Source: Acidobacteria bacterium SCN 69-37
GTDB taxonomy: Bacteria; Acidobacteriota; Vicinamibacteria; Vicinamibacterales; SCN-69-37
Direction: 5' to 3'
Assembly: GCA_001724025.1 (NCBI GenBank)
Contig: MEDJ01000019.1
Span: forward strand, 220,359 to 284,358
Length of the DNA stretch: 64,000 nucleotides
Shown: positions 45,329 through 53,159 of the stretch, piece by piece
How positions within the stretch are numbered: the stretch's first letter is position 1
Layout: each line of letters opens with the position of its first letter
The notes under the pieces: generated by a model
What the model was told of the DNA's origin: nothing
Databases searched by the model: none
The model's input: only the letters and a program-made list of their open reading frames with translations
Made by a program: the position numbers and the translations under genes

Positions 45329-46201
45329 ATGCACGTGTACATGCGAACGGTTGCCGTGGCTGCAGTCCTGGCCTGGCTCGTCCTTCCGGCCCCGATCGCC
45401 CGCGCCTGGGGCCTCGACGTGCACCGGCGCCTCACCGAACGGGCGCTCGACGGCCTGCCCGTCGAGATCCGCGCCTTCTTCAACGAACAGCGCGCGTTCA
45501 TGATCGAGCGGTCCGTCGACCCGGATCTCTGGCGCATCGCGGACCTGCGCGGCCGGCTCGGTGAGGAGCCGCCAAACCACTTTCTCGATATCGACGACCT
45601 CGGCGAACCGCCACCGTTCACCAACGTCCCGCGCGAGTGGGATGCGTTCGTGGCGCGGTACGGCGAGAAGGAGGCCAACATCGCGGGCCGCCTGCCGTGG
45701 CGCACCGAGGAGATCTACGACAAGCTCGTCGTGGCGGTCCGCGAGGCCGCAGAGGGACGACAGTACGGCGCGTCGAACGCGCGCTATCTGGCCGCCCTGC
45801 TGGCGCACTATGTCGAGGACGGCCACGTGCCGTTCCACGCCGTGCGCAATTACGACGGTCAGCTCACCGGGCAGCGCGGTCTGCACGCGCGCTTCGAGAC
45901 AGCCCTGATTCTCGACCACTGGGGATCGTTCGCGCTGCGGCCCGTGGTCATCTCGCCGATCGAGGACATCCGGGCATTCATGTTCGACGTCCTCGTCGAA
46001 AGCGCGCGCCTGACACCTGCCGTGCTCGACGCTGACCGTGAGGCCGCGGGGCCGGACAAGGTGTACGGCGCGGCCTACAGCGAGCGCTTCCGCGCCGGCG
46101 CCGGCGCCATCGCCGAGCAGCGTGTGAACGACGCGATCGACGCGGTGGCCAGCGCCATCACCGCCGCGTGGCGCGAAGCGGGCAGTCCGAAACTGCGATA
46201 G
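45329..46201 (+). CDS. secreted zinc-dependent phospholipase C / P1-nuclease-like enzyme
   Basis: The 290-residue protein has a signal peptide cleaved after ARA at residue 26, so the mature protein starts with Trp27. In the zinc phospholipase C/S1-P1 nuclease superfamily the N-terminal Trp itself binds zinc. Other expected ligands appear in order: His32, HFLDID (His84), HYVEDGHVPFH (160-170) and GLHARFE (His186, Glu190). It should act in the periplasm or outside the cell, hydrolysing phosphodiester bonds in lipids or nucleic acids. A GAGAGGA element precedes the ATG. A tandem-hairpin repeat lies upstream. Confidence 0.82.
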   Translation: MHVYMRTVAVAAVLAWLVLPAPIARAWGLDVHRRLTERALDGLPVEIRAFFNEQRAFMIERSVDPDLWRIADLRGRLGEEPPNHFLDIDDLGEPPPFTNVPREWDAFVARYGEKEANIAGRLPWRTEEIYDKLVVAVREAAEGRQYGASNARYLAALLAHYVEDGHVPFHAVRNYDGQLTGQRGLHARFETALILDHWGSFALRPVVISPIEDIRAFMFDVLVESARLTPAVLDADREAAGPDKVYGAAYSERFRAGAGAIAEQRVNDAIDAVASAITAAWREAGSPKLR

Positions 46202-46453
46202 AGACTCAGGTACGACTGGTACGACAGGCGACTGGTTGGCCGGGGGACCTTCCAGACCGGCCTTCAATTTTCCAGGGACTCGCGCGGGCGACGTCACCGC
46301 TGTGGCCGTCACCCCACCACGTCGGGGTCACCGCTTCGACGCCGGCAGCGGCGCTTCGTTCATCTCGAATATCAAGGGGGCACTCGCGCCTTCGCGCTTG
46401 CCGACGCCCCCGGCGCGGCGTGAAGATCATCGGGTCGAGAGTGGAGGAGCCCC

Positions 46454-46810
46454 GTGTGCAAGACGATCACGCAGAAGGTGAGATTCCGGGCGGCGCCGTC
46501 CGCCGTCTACGATCTGCTCGTGTCGGCCACCGACGAGATCGGCCGCCGCTTCCGCATGGGTGAAGGATCGGGCATTGTCGTGGACCTGGCGCCGGCGACG
46601 CGCGTGGTTCGAGCGTGGCGCGAGGCGGACTATCCCGAGGGCGTGTTCTCGATGGCCGCATTCACCCTGCGACCGACCGAGACCGGGGCGGAACTGACGC
46701 TCACGCACCGCGGCGTGCCGAAGGCACTCATCCCGCGCACCGAAGAACGGTGGCGGCGCGACTACTGGGAGCCGATGAAACGGACGCTCACCGCCGCAGC
46801 TTCCGGCTGA
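46454..46810 (+). CDS. SRPBCC (AHSA1-like) domain protein
   Basis: The 118-residue protein matches the START/Bet v1-like SRPBCC fold: an N-terminal strand-helix (ITQKVRFRAAPSAVYDLLV), a central beta sheet and a long C-terminal helix (WRRDYWEPMKRTL). AHSA1-like members bind small hydrophobic ligands, but no ligand can be predicted. Translation starts at a GTG with a GGAGGAG element upstream. Its 3' end overlaps that of the Doc toxin gene on the other strand by 23 bp. Confidence 0.78.
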   Translation: MCKTITQKVRFRAAPSAVYDLLVSATDEIGRRFRMGEGSGIVVDLAPATRVVRAWREADYPEGVFSMAAFTLRPTETGAELTLTHRGVPKALIPRTEERWRRDYWEPMKRTLTAAASG

Positions 46811-47198
46811 ACTCGCGCACCCACGCGGCGAACTGGTCCTCCGAAATACCGTCTGCGGCCAGTGCAACGATCTCCGCGACAACCTCAGCGTCACTCGCGG
46901 TGAGATCGTAGCCGTTCACACCGAGGAATGTCGCCGTCGCCAGGAAGCCGACTCGCTTGTTGCCATCCCTGTACGGATGGTTCCTGACGAGACCGAAACC
47001 ATACGCTGCGGCCAGCGTCGGAACATCAACGTCGCTGGCGTAATGCCATTTCTGTTGCGGCCTCGCCAACGAGGACTCCAGAACGTTCTCGTCGCGAACG
47101 CCTGGCAGACCGCCATGTTCTCGAAGCTGGTCGTTGTGGATGGCATCGACGACGACACGACTGAGCCACTTCGGCTCGCGTCGGCGTACGGCCACCAT
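46788..47198 (-). CDS. Doc-type (Fic fold) toxin
   Basis: The 136-residue protein has the Fic/Doc active-site motif HPYRDGNKR (74-82), with the catalytic His and NKR phosphate-binding residues intact; the usual Phe is Tyr. Doc toxins phosphorylate elongation factor Tu and stop translation. It starts immediately after the stop codon of an AbrB-like gene (TAG then ATG), which should encode the antitoxin. Its end overlaps the SRPBCC gene on the other strand by 23 bp. Confidence 0.88.
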   Translation of the reverse strand: MVAVRRREPKWLSRVVVDAIHNDQLREHGGLPGVRDENVLESSLARPQQKWHYASDVDVPTLAAAYGFGLVRNHPYRDGNKRVGFLATATFLGVNGYDLTASDAEVVAEIVALAADGISEDQFAAWVREFSRKLRR

Positions 47199-47426
47199 CT
47201 ATTTCGCGAGCTCGCGCAACGCCGCGCGGTATTTCTTGGCGGCCTTGGCGGCCACCGTCAACGCTCGCTCGGCGTCCGGGTCGTACGGCGTCAGGAGAAT
47301 CCCTCGCTCGGTTTCGACGGCGAAGACGCGATCGCCAGCCTCGAGACGCAGCCGATCGACCATGTCCTTGGGAAGCGTGGCACTCACGGAGCCCCCAGCC
47401 TGCCGAAGCGTCAGTTCCCGATTCAT
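47199..47426 (-). CDS. AbrB/MazE-family antitoxin
   Basis: The 75-residue protein is an AbrB-like swapped-hairpin DNA-binding domain (RQAGGSVSATLPKDMVDRL, then GDRVFAVETERGILLTP), with an Ala/Lys-rich C-terminal tail (about 53-75) likely to neutralise the toxin. It is directly followed by the Doc gene. The ATG at 47426 has no Shine-Dalgarno sequence but follows an extended -10 by 7 nt. The promoter overlaps a perfect palindrome, so the protein probably represses its own operon. Confidence 0.83.
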   Translation of the reverse strand: MNRELTLRQAGGSVSATLPKDMVDRLRLEAGDRVFAVETERGILLTPYDPDAERALTVAAKAAKKYRAALRELAK

Positions 47427-47433
47427 GACGCTG

Positions 47434-47455
47434 AGAGTAGCACAATAGTGCTACT
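47434..47455 (-). promoter_or_regulatory. toxin-antitoxin promoter overlapping an operator palindrome
   Basis: AGTAGCAC (47436-47443) and GTGCTACT (47448-47455) form a perfect inverted repeat with a 4-nt spacer. On the minus strand an extended -10, TGC-TACTCT, lies with its hexamer at 47439-47434 inside the palindrome's end, 7 nt before the antitoxin ATG. Binding here would block RNA polymerase. Confidence 0.65.
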
Positions 47456-47530
47456 CGCCGGGCGCGGCCGTTCCGCGGCCTTCGCCTCCAGCCTCCTGCC
47501 CTCCTTCCCGCCTGCAGCCTCCCCGCCTCC

Positions 47531-48316
47531 CTACGCCCCGTGTTCCGCGATCCGCTCCACTGCGCGCGTGGTCAGTTGCTGGTAGGTCGTGGGCCGGCGG
47601 CGATCGCGGTTGGACAGACGATGCAGGTAGAGGTCCTTCAACTGGACGAGGTACCCGGACGCTTCGCGCAGGCTCATCTTGCTCTCGCCCAGTTCGCGGT
47701 CGTCGAAGCGGTACGGAATCTCGACGAGCCGGCCCGGACGGCCGCGCACGATGAGCTCGATGCAGATCTTGAAGCCGCCCGCCTTGATCAGCACGCCCTG
47801 CGCGATGTCGCGCCTGATCAGGAAGAAGCCCGACGCGGCATCGCGGATCGGAGACAGGCCCCTGGCGAGCAGGCACCCGATGCGCGAGAGGAGCCGCCGC
47901 TTGAACGGCCAGTTCGGGGTGCTGCCGCCCGGGATGTAGCGGCTGGCGACGAGCACGTCGGCGTCGGTCGCGTGGAACACCTTGATCATCTTCGGCACGA
48001 GCGCGGGCGGATGGCTGAAGTCGGCGTCCATGACGCCCACCGTGTCGGCGATCGCCACGTTGAAGCCGGCCACCACGGCCGTGCCGAGTCCGAGCTTGCC
48101 GGACCTGTGCACCACCTGCATCGTCCGCGTCGTCGCGAGTTCGTCGGCCAGCACGCCCGTCCCGTCCGGCGAGTTGTCGTCGACGATGATCAGCTCGAGC
48201 GCGAGACCGGCGGATGCCGCCGCGGCAAACAGGGCGTCGGTCAGCTCGGTCAACCGATCGCGCTCGTTGTAGGTGGGCACGATCAGGCTCAGGTCGGGCC
48301 GCCGGGAGCGAGTCAC
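47531..48316 (-). CDS. DPM1-like GT2 polyprenol-phosphate sugar transferase
   Basis: The 261-residue protein follows the dolichol-phosphate mannosyltransferase pattern: LIVPTYNERDRL, IVDDNSPDGTG, VMDADFSHPP and DAASGFFLIRRDI. It lacks C-terminal membrane helices. I start it at the GTG at 48316, since a TATAGT hexamer sits exactly 6 nt upstream; a TTG further upstream lies before that hexamer. It is divergent from a GT-C-like membrane protein gene, a plausible user of its product. Confidence 0.87.
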   Translation of the reverse strand: MTRSRRPDLSLIVPTYNERDRLTELTDALFAAAASAGLALELIIVDDNSPDGTGVLADELATTRTMQVVHRSGKLGLGTAVVAGFNVAIADTVGVMDADFSHPPALVPKMIKVFHATDADVLVASRYIPGGSTPNWPFKRRLLSRIGCLLARGLSPIRDAASGFFLIRRDIAQGVLIKAGGFKICIELIVRGRPGRLVEIPYRFDDRELGESKMSLREASGYLVQLKDLYLHRLSNRDRRRPTTYQQLTTRAVERIAEHGA

Positions 48317-48322
48317 CGCAGC

Positions 48323-48328
48323 ACTATA
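48323..48328 (-). promoter_or_regulatory. -10-like TATAGT, leaderless GT2 start
   Basis: TATAGT on the minus strand is followed by 6 nt and then the GTG at 48316, with no Shine-Dalgarno sequence. A -35 box is not apparent. Confidence 0.5.
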
Positions 48329-48376
48329 AATCAACCCTCCGCGGCGCCAGGCCGCCGGCAGACCGGTACGACTCTG

Positions 48377-48382
48377 CTACAG
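48377..48382 (+). promoter_or_regulatory. possible -10 (TACAGT) of the GT-C-like gene
   Basis: TACAGT precedes the GTG at 48453 by 70 nt, leaving a leader of about 60 nt. It is divergent from the TATAGT of the neighbouring GT2 gene. No clear -35 hexamer was found. Confidence 0.35.
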
Positions 48383-48452
48383 TGAGCCGACCTCCGGGAC
48401 ATCGACGGGCGCGCGGTCCGTCACGTCGGCACGGAGCAGCCCGCGGCCTGCC

Positions 48453-50255
48453 GTGAACGCCCGATCCTCTGCTGTCGCCGTCCTCCTCATCCTGGCCGTT
48501 GCGGCCCTCGTCCGCGGCGCGTGGCTGACCGCCGATCCGCCGGTCCGGCGCGCGGTCGGCATCGTGTGGCACGACGAGGGCGCGTGGGTCCACAACGCGC
48601 GCAACCAGGCGCTCTGGGGCACCTGGCGGACGGACGCGTGGAACCCGGTCTTCGTCGCCCCGGTGTTCACCGCACTCGAATACGCGTCGTTCGAAGCGTT
48701 CGGCGTGGGCACGTGGCAGGCGCGCGTGGTGCCGGCGGTCTCGGGATTCGTCGCGGTGATCGCCCTGATGATCGGGCTGCACGTGCTCGCCGGCCAGCGC
48801 GCCGCGCTCGTCGGCGGCCTGCTGCTGGCCACCAACTACGGCTTCGTGATGTGGAACCGCGCCGCGCTCATGGAATCGACGATGGCCGCGGGTCTGGCCA
48901 TCGCATGGATGGCGTGGACGCTCGCCGAACGCCGGGCGGCCTGGGCGCTCGTCGCCGGCCTCGCCGCTGTTGCCGCGTTCTTCACCAAGGCTGCCGCGGC
49001 CTTCTTCGTCGCGGCGCTTGCGATCGACATCGCGATCGTCCTGTGGACCTGGTGGCGGCGCGACGCACGTGGCGTCCCCCTCCCCGAGGCTGAAGCCCCG
49101 GGGCTCCGGCCACCGCAAATGGAGCCCCGGGGCTTCAGCCCCGGGGAGACCCGCGACCTGCCGCGTGCGGCCCTTTGGGCCATGGCCGGCCTGATCGTCG
49201 GCGCGGCGATCGTCGCCGCCGGCTTCGTCCTGCCGCACTGGACGGACTACCAGTTCTACAACTGGCAGATGAGCGTCACGCGCAAGCCGTCCTACGCGCC
49301 GGGCGCCTTCCTCGATCGCGCCACCTGGCTGCCGCTCGTGCAGGGCCTGTTCAGCCGCATGCCCGTCGAATTGATCGGCGGCCTGGCCGGCCTGATCGTC
49401 CTCGTGGCCGGCTGGCGCACGGCGCGCCCGGGCGAACGGCTGCTCGTGACGTGGGTGCTCATCGGCCTGGCCGAACTCGTCGTCCACGACTCGGGGAACG
49501 AGCGACGCTACGTGATGTTCATCCCCGCGATCATCGCGCTGGCCTCGCTGCTGTTCACGCGATCGGGCGGCCTGATCGCGGCGGCGCGCCATCGATCGCG
49601 GCTGACCTCGCTGGCCGTGCTCGCCCTGCTCGTCCCTGTCGCCTACGTGGCGATCGGGAGCCTGCTGCGGCCGCTGCTACTCGATCAGATCGAGGGCGGC
49701 GTGTTCCGCACCGCCGTCCGGCTCTCGGCCGCCGGGGCCCTGCTGCTGACGACCCTGGCCGCCTGGCGCGGCTCGCGCCTGCTCGATCGCGCCAGCCGTC
49801 GTCCCATTCCGGTGGGAATCGTCTCGGTGGCGGTGGCGGGAGCGGTGGCCTGGAACGTCGTGCAGTGGACCGACTGGGCACGGACGCGCAGCACGCTGAA
49901 CCACGACGCATCGGTGGCCCTCGGCCGGCTGCTGCCCGCCGGCACACTCGTCCAGGGCAAGCTCGCCAACGGCCTGGCGCTCGAGAACCGCATCCGGCCG
50001 ATCTTCGTGGGCAACGCGTTCGGCAACTGGGCCGACAGGCTCCACCGCGACGATGCGCGCTATATACTGACCTACGATTTGCCCCGTCTCGGCTACGAGA
50101 GTTCCGATGGATCGGGGCTGATCGAGGGCATCCTCGACCGATATCCCGGGTGGCGCGTGGTGGCCACCTTTCCTGTTGACGAGACGCGCCTGGAAGACCG
50201 CGCGGCGCTCGTCGACAAGTTCCCCGACAGCAGTCCGGCGCATGCGCGAGATTAG
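48453..50255 (+). CDS. GT-C/PMT-like membrane glycosyltransferase carrying an in-frame palindromic repeat
   Basis: The 600-residue protein has about 10-12 membrane helices and the first-loop pattern IVWHDEGAWVHNARNQ of GT39/GT83-type transferases, with an acidic pair expected to be catalytic. It probably uses a lipid-linked sugar from the divergent DPM1-like enzyme. Residues about 210-232 (EAEAPGLRPPQMEPRGFSPG) are encoded by two GC-rich hairpins that also occur as intergenic repeats. The insertion keeps the frame and lies in a loop between helices. Start is GTG; the 3' end overlaps the methyltransferase gene by 14 bases. Confidence 0.75.
   Translation: MNARSSAVAVLLILAVAALVRGAWLTADPPVRRAVGIVWHDEGAWVHNARNQALWGTWRTDAWNPVFVAPVFTALEYASFEAFGVGTWQARVVPAVSGFVAVIALMIGLHVLAGQRAALVGGLLLATNYGFVMWNRAALMESTMAAGLAIAWMAWTLAERRAAWALVAGLAAVAAFFTKAAAAFFVAALAIDIAIVLWTWWRRDARGVPLPEAEAPGLRPPQMEPRGFSPGETRDLPRAALWAMAGLIVGAAIVAAGFVLPHWTDYQFYNWQMSVTRKPSYAPGAFLDRATWLPLVQGLFSRMPVELIGGLAGLIVLVAGWRTARPGERLLVTWVLIGLAELVVHDSGNERRYVMFIPAIIALASLLFTRSGGLIAAARHRSRLTSLAVLALLVPVAYVAIGSLLRPLLLDQIEGGVFRTAVRLSAAGALLLTTLAAWRGSRLLDRASRRPIPVGIVSVAVAGAVAWNVVQWTDWARTRSTLNHDASVALGRLLPAGTLVQGKLANGLALENRIRPIFVGNAFGNWADRLHRDDARYILTYDLPRLGYESSDGSGLIEGILDRYPGWRVVATFPVDETRLEDRAALVDKFPDSSPAHARD
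49082..49146. repeat. palindromic repeat inside a gene, copy B
   Basis: A stem with a GGCTGAAGCC core, a CTCC/GGAG pair around an 11-nt spacer containing CCACCGCAAAT, and a second stem with a GGGGCTTCAGCCCC core follow one another. The order is the outward-facing form of the intergenic elements, as at 60515-60616. It is translated within the membrane protein. Confidence 0.85.
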
Positions 50256-51078
50256 ACCCGACCTCATCAAGGCGCACGCCGACACCCGCTTCCGTTCCGA
50301 GTACGACTACGCGCTGTTCGAGTACTACCGCAGCGCGAAGGTGCTCGCGTTCCTCGAACGGGCGGGCGTGGACGTGTCGGGCCGGATCCTCGACGCCGGC
50401 TGCGGCGGCGGCGGCATGCCGCTCTCGCTCGCCGAACACGCCTCGCTCGTCGTGGGGATCGATCCGATCGATCGCTTCGGTCAGGCGGGCGTCACGCTCG
50501 GCCGCGAACGCGGACTGTCGAACCTGCAGTTCGCGCAGGCCGACGGCATGGCGCTGCCCTTCACCAGCGGCTGTTTCGATCTGGTGCTGTCGCACGCGGT
50601 GATCGAGCACGTGGCCGACGCGCCGCTCTACCTGCGCGAGTGCCGCCGCGTCATGGCCGCCGGCGGGCGGATGTACCTGTCGACCGCGCCGTACCTGTCG
50701 TTTGCCGGTGCGCACCTGCCGCGGCTGAAGGTTCCCGTCCCGCTGCACCTGATTGCCGGCCGCGCGGTGGCGTTCCGGACGTTCCAGATCCTGGCGCGAC
50801 ACGCGCCGTGGACGCTGAAGGAGCCGGCGCACGAGAATTCGTTCATCCGCGACGCGCGGCGCGGCATCGACAAGTTCGACGACCTGCTCGAGAAGGTGCG
50901 GGTGACGCGGCTGCGCGCGCAGATCGCCGCCGCCCATCTCCGCGTGGTGCGGGAGGAACTGCACGTGACGTCGACCGTCCGGAAGCTGCCGGGGCCGCTC
51001 GCCCGCTGGATCCGCGATAATCCGCTCACGCAGGACGTCCTGATCAGTAATATCGAGTACGTACTCGCGGCGGCCTGA
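50242..51078 (+). CDS. SAM-dependent methyltransferase
   Basis: The 278-residue class I methyltransferase has motif I ILDAGCGGGG (about 49-58), VVGIDPIDRFG and LVLSHAVIEHVADAP as motif IV. The C-terminal half (about 160-270) is unlike small-molecule methyltransferases and may bind a glycan or lipid acceptor. The ATG at 50242 lies inside the preceding gene (14-base overlap), suggesting coupling. Confidence 0.82.
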   Translation: MREIRPDLIKAHADTRFRSEYDYALFEYYRSAKVLAFLERAGVDVSGRILDAGCGGGGMPLSLAEHASLVVGIDPIDRFGQAGVTLGRERGLSNLQFAQADGMALPFTSGCFDLVLSHAVIEHVADAPLYLRECRRVMAAGGRMYLSTAPYLSFAGAHLPRLKVPVPLHLIAGRAVAFRTFQILARHAPWTLKEPAHENSFIRDARRGIDKFDDLLEKVRVTRLRAQIAAAHLRVVREELHVTSTVRKLPGPLARWIRDNPLTQDVLISNIEYVLAAA

Positions 51079-51118
51079 GCCGTCGCTCCACGACATGCGA
51101 GGAGACCCCAGCGGCGCC

Positions 51119-52162
51119 ATGGCCGAGATCGATCGTTACCGTTCCGACGACCGTCGTCAGGTCGAGGCGCTGTACCGGCGCGTGTTCGGGCCCGATGCGG
51201 CCGACGCGAACCGCCTGCGGTGGGACTGGCAATATCGCCGGAACCCCAACATGGCCGCCGAAGGGCCCTTGATCTGGCTGGCCCGCGAGGGAGCCACCAT
51301 CATCGGGCAATACGCGACGATGCCGGTCCGCGTGTCGATCGACGGGCAGGACATCGACGGGTCGTGGGGCATGGACGTGATGGTGGCGCCCGAGCGCCAG
51401 CGCCAGGGCCTCGGCGACATGCTCTTCCGGACGTGGGATCGCCACACCGGGGCGTCGCTCGGCCTGGGCCTGTCCGAGTCGTCGCACCGCCTGTTCCAGA
51501 AGCTGCGCTGGCCGGAAGTGGGACCGGTCCCCTGTCTCGTCAAGCCGCTCAGCCGCCGGGCCCTGCGCCGGCCGAGCTGGCCGGTACCGATCAACCGCTT
51601 CGTCAGCTACGTCACGCTGCCGTGGATCCGCCTGGTCTCGCGTCCGCGCCCGCTCCAGGGCGAGGTGCGGATGATCCGGCACTTCGACGACGGGTTCACG
51701 CGCCTCTGGGAGCGCGTGGGTGGCGCCTTCCGCTTCGCCGTGCGCCGCGACGCGGCGTACCTCAACTGGAAGTACATCCAGGCCCCGCACGTGCGCTACA
51801 GCGTGGCCGCGCTCATCCGCGACAACGATCCGGCCGGCTACGCCGTGTACCGGCACGTGCAGGAGCCGAGGGGCCGCGTGACGCTGCTCGTCGACTTCCT
51901 CACGGCGCCCGACGACACGGCCGGCTTCCTGACGCTGCTGCGCTGGGTCGACCGCGAGGCGCGCGCCTCCGATTCGGACAAGATCCGCACGTTCGCCACG
52001 CACGAGACGTTCCGGAAACTGCTGCGCAAGTCCGGCTACTACAGCGTCAAGTCGTCGATGGATTTCGTGGCCAAGATCAACGCGGTGTCCGTCTCGCCGG
52101 AGTACTACAAGTCGACGGACGGCTGGCACGTCACGCTCGGCGATTCCGATCAGGATCGATGA
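51119..52162 (+). CDS. GNAT-family N-acyltransferase
   Basis: The protein (347 residues from this ATG, 355 from an ATG at 51095) has the GNAT acetyl-CoA-binding motif A, GMDVMVAPERQRQGLGDML, in its first third. A long C-terminal part with no clear match follows. It probably acylates an amino sugar or amino acid in the glycan pathway. AGGAG lies 13 nt before the 51119 ATG, a somewhat long spacing; the upstream ATG has no such element. It overlaps the deacetylase gene as ATGA. Confidence 0.75.
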   Translation: MAEIDRYRSDDRRQVEALYRRVFGPDAADANRLRWDWQYRRNPNMAAEGPLIWLAREGATIIGQYATMPVRVSIDGQDIDGSWGMDVMVAPERQRQGLGDMLFRTWDRHTGASLGLGLSESSHRLFQKLRWPEVGPVPCLVKPLSRRALRRPSWPVPINRFVSYVTLPWIRLVSRPRPLQGEVRMIRHFDDGFTRLWERVGGAFRFAVRRDAAYLNWKYIQAPHVRYSVAALIRDNDPAGYAVYRHVQEPRGRVTLLVDFLTAPDDTAGFLTLLRWVDREARASDSDKIRTFATHETFRKLLRKSGYYSVKSSMDFVAKINAVSVSPEYYKSTDGWHVTLGDSDQDR

Positions 52163-53145
52163 CCTCCGCGCGCGGCCCGGCGCTGCTCGTCGCCATCGAT
52201 ACCGAGGGCGACAACCAGTGGAGCGCCGAGGCGCGCCGGCACCAGACGTTCGAGAACACGCGCGCGCTCGACCGGCTGCACGACGTCTTCGCCGGGCACG
52301 GCGTGCGTCCCACCTACGTCGTGACGTATCCCGTGGCGCGCGACGCGGCATCGGCCGCCATGCTGCGCACGCTGCTCGCGCGTGGCGACTGCGAGATCGG
52401 CGCGCACCATCACGCCTGGGAGACCCCGCCGTTCACGGCTGACGACGTCGATCGCCACCCGTACGCGCTCGCGCTGCCCGACGCGCAGTTCGACGCACAG
52501 CTCGCGGCCCTGACCGACGCGATTGCCGACGCCGTCGGCACGCGTCCCGTGTCGTACCGCTCGGGCCGGTTCGGCTTCTCCGCGCGGCACGTGTCGTCAC
52601 TCGAGCAGCACGGGTACCGCATCGACTCGAGCGTCACGCCGCTCTTCTACGAGGCGCACAAGGGCGGACCGGACTTCGTCGACGCGCCGCTCACGCCGTA
52701 CTACCTGGCCTACGATTCCGCCACGCAGCCGGGCACGAGCTCGGTGCTCGAACTGCCCGTGTCCGCGGCGCTCAATCGACGGGTACCGCGCTGGCTCGAA
52801 CTGGCCTACGGCCGCGCGCCCTGGCCGTATCAGACCAGGCGCGCGCTGCGCCTGGCTCGTCTCGCGACGGTCCACTGGCTGCGCCCGTCCTACACGTCCG
52901 CCGCCGACATGATCGCGCTGGCCGATCGGCTCACACGTCGCGGAATCCCGATCCTCAACCTGCTCTTCCACTCGAGTGAGGCCATCGTCGGCGGCAGCCC
53001 GTACAACAGGACCGCGGCCGAACTCGACGCGTTCTTCGATCGCCTGAGCCGGCTGCTGCGTCACGCCACGACCACGCTCGGCGCCGAGCCGATGACGTTT
53101 GCCGAGTACGCGGTGCGCGCCACCGGTGCAGGCGCGGCGGAGTGA
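52159..53145 (+). CDS. polysaccharide deacetylase-family hydrolase
   Basis: The 328-residue protein has the NodB-fold motif 1 in the form IDTEGD (13-18, catalytic Asp plus metal-site residues) and motif 2 GAHHHAW (81-87), with SYRSGRFGFS as the motif 3 equivalent. This is the cytoplasmic-type branch without a signal peptide. It likely removes an acyl group from an amino sugar in a glycan precursor. Coupling to the GNAT gene (ATGA) suggests the two set the N-acyl pattern together. Confidence 0.82.
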   Translation: MTSARGPALLVAIDTEGDNQWSAEARRHQTFENTRALDRLHDVFAGHGVRPTYVVTYPVARDAASAAMLRTLLARGDCEIGAHHHAWETPPFTADDVDRHPYALALPDAQFDAQLAALTDAIADAVGTRPVSYRSGRFGFSARHVSSLEQHGYRIDSSVTPLFYEAHKGGPDFVDAPLTPYYLAYDSATQPGTSSVLELPVSAALNRRVPRWLELAYGRAPWPYQTRRALRLARLATVHWLRPSYTSAADMIALADRLTRRGIPILNLLFHSSEAIVGGSPYNRTAAELDAFFDRLSRLLRHATTTLGAEPMTFAEYAVRATGAGAAE

Positions 53146-53159
53146 TCGCGTCACACGCC

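Noticed and set aside
48453-50255. Frameshift or pseudogene in the GT-C-like gene because of the hairpin repeat
   Set aside because: The frame is open throughout and the sequences on both sides look like normal membrane helices, so the insertion is in frame.
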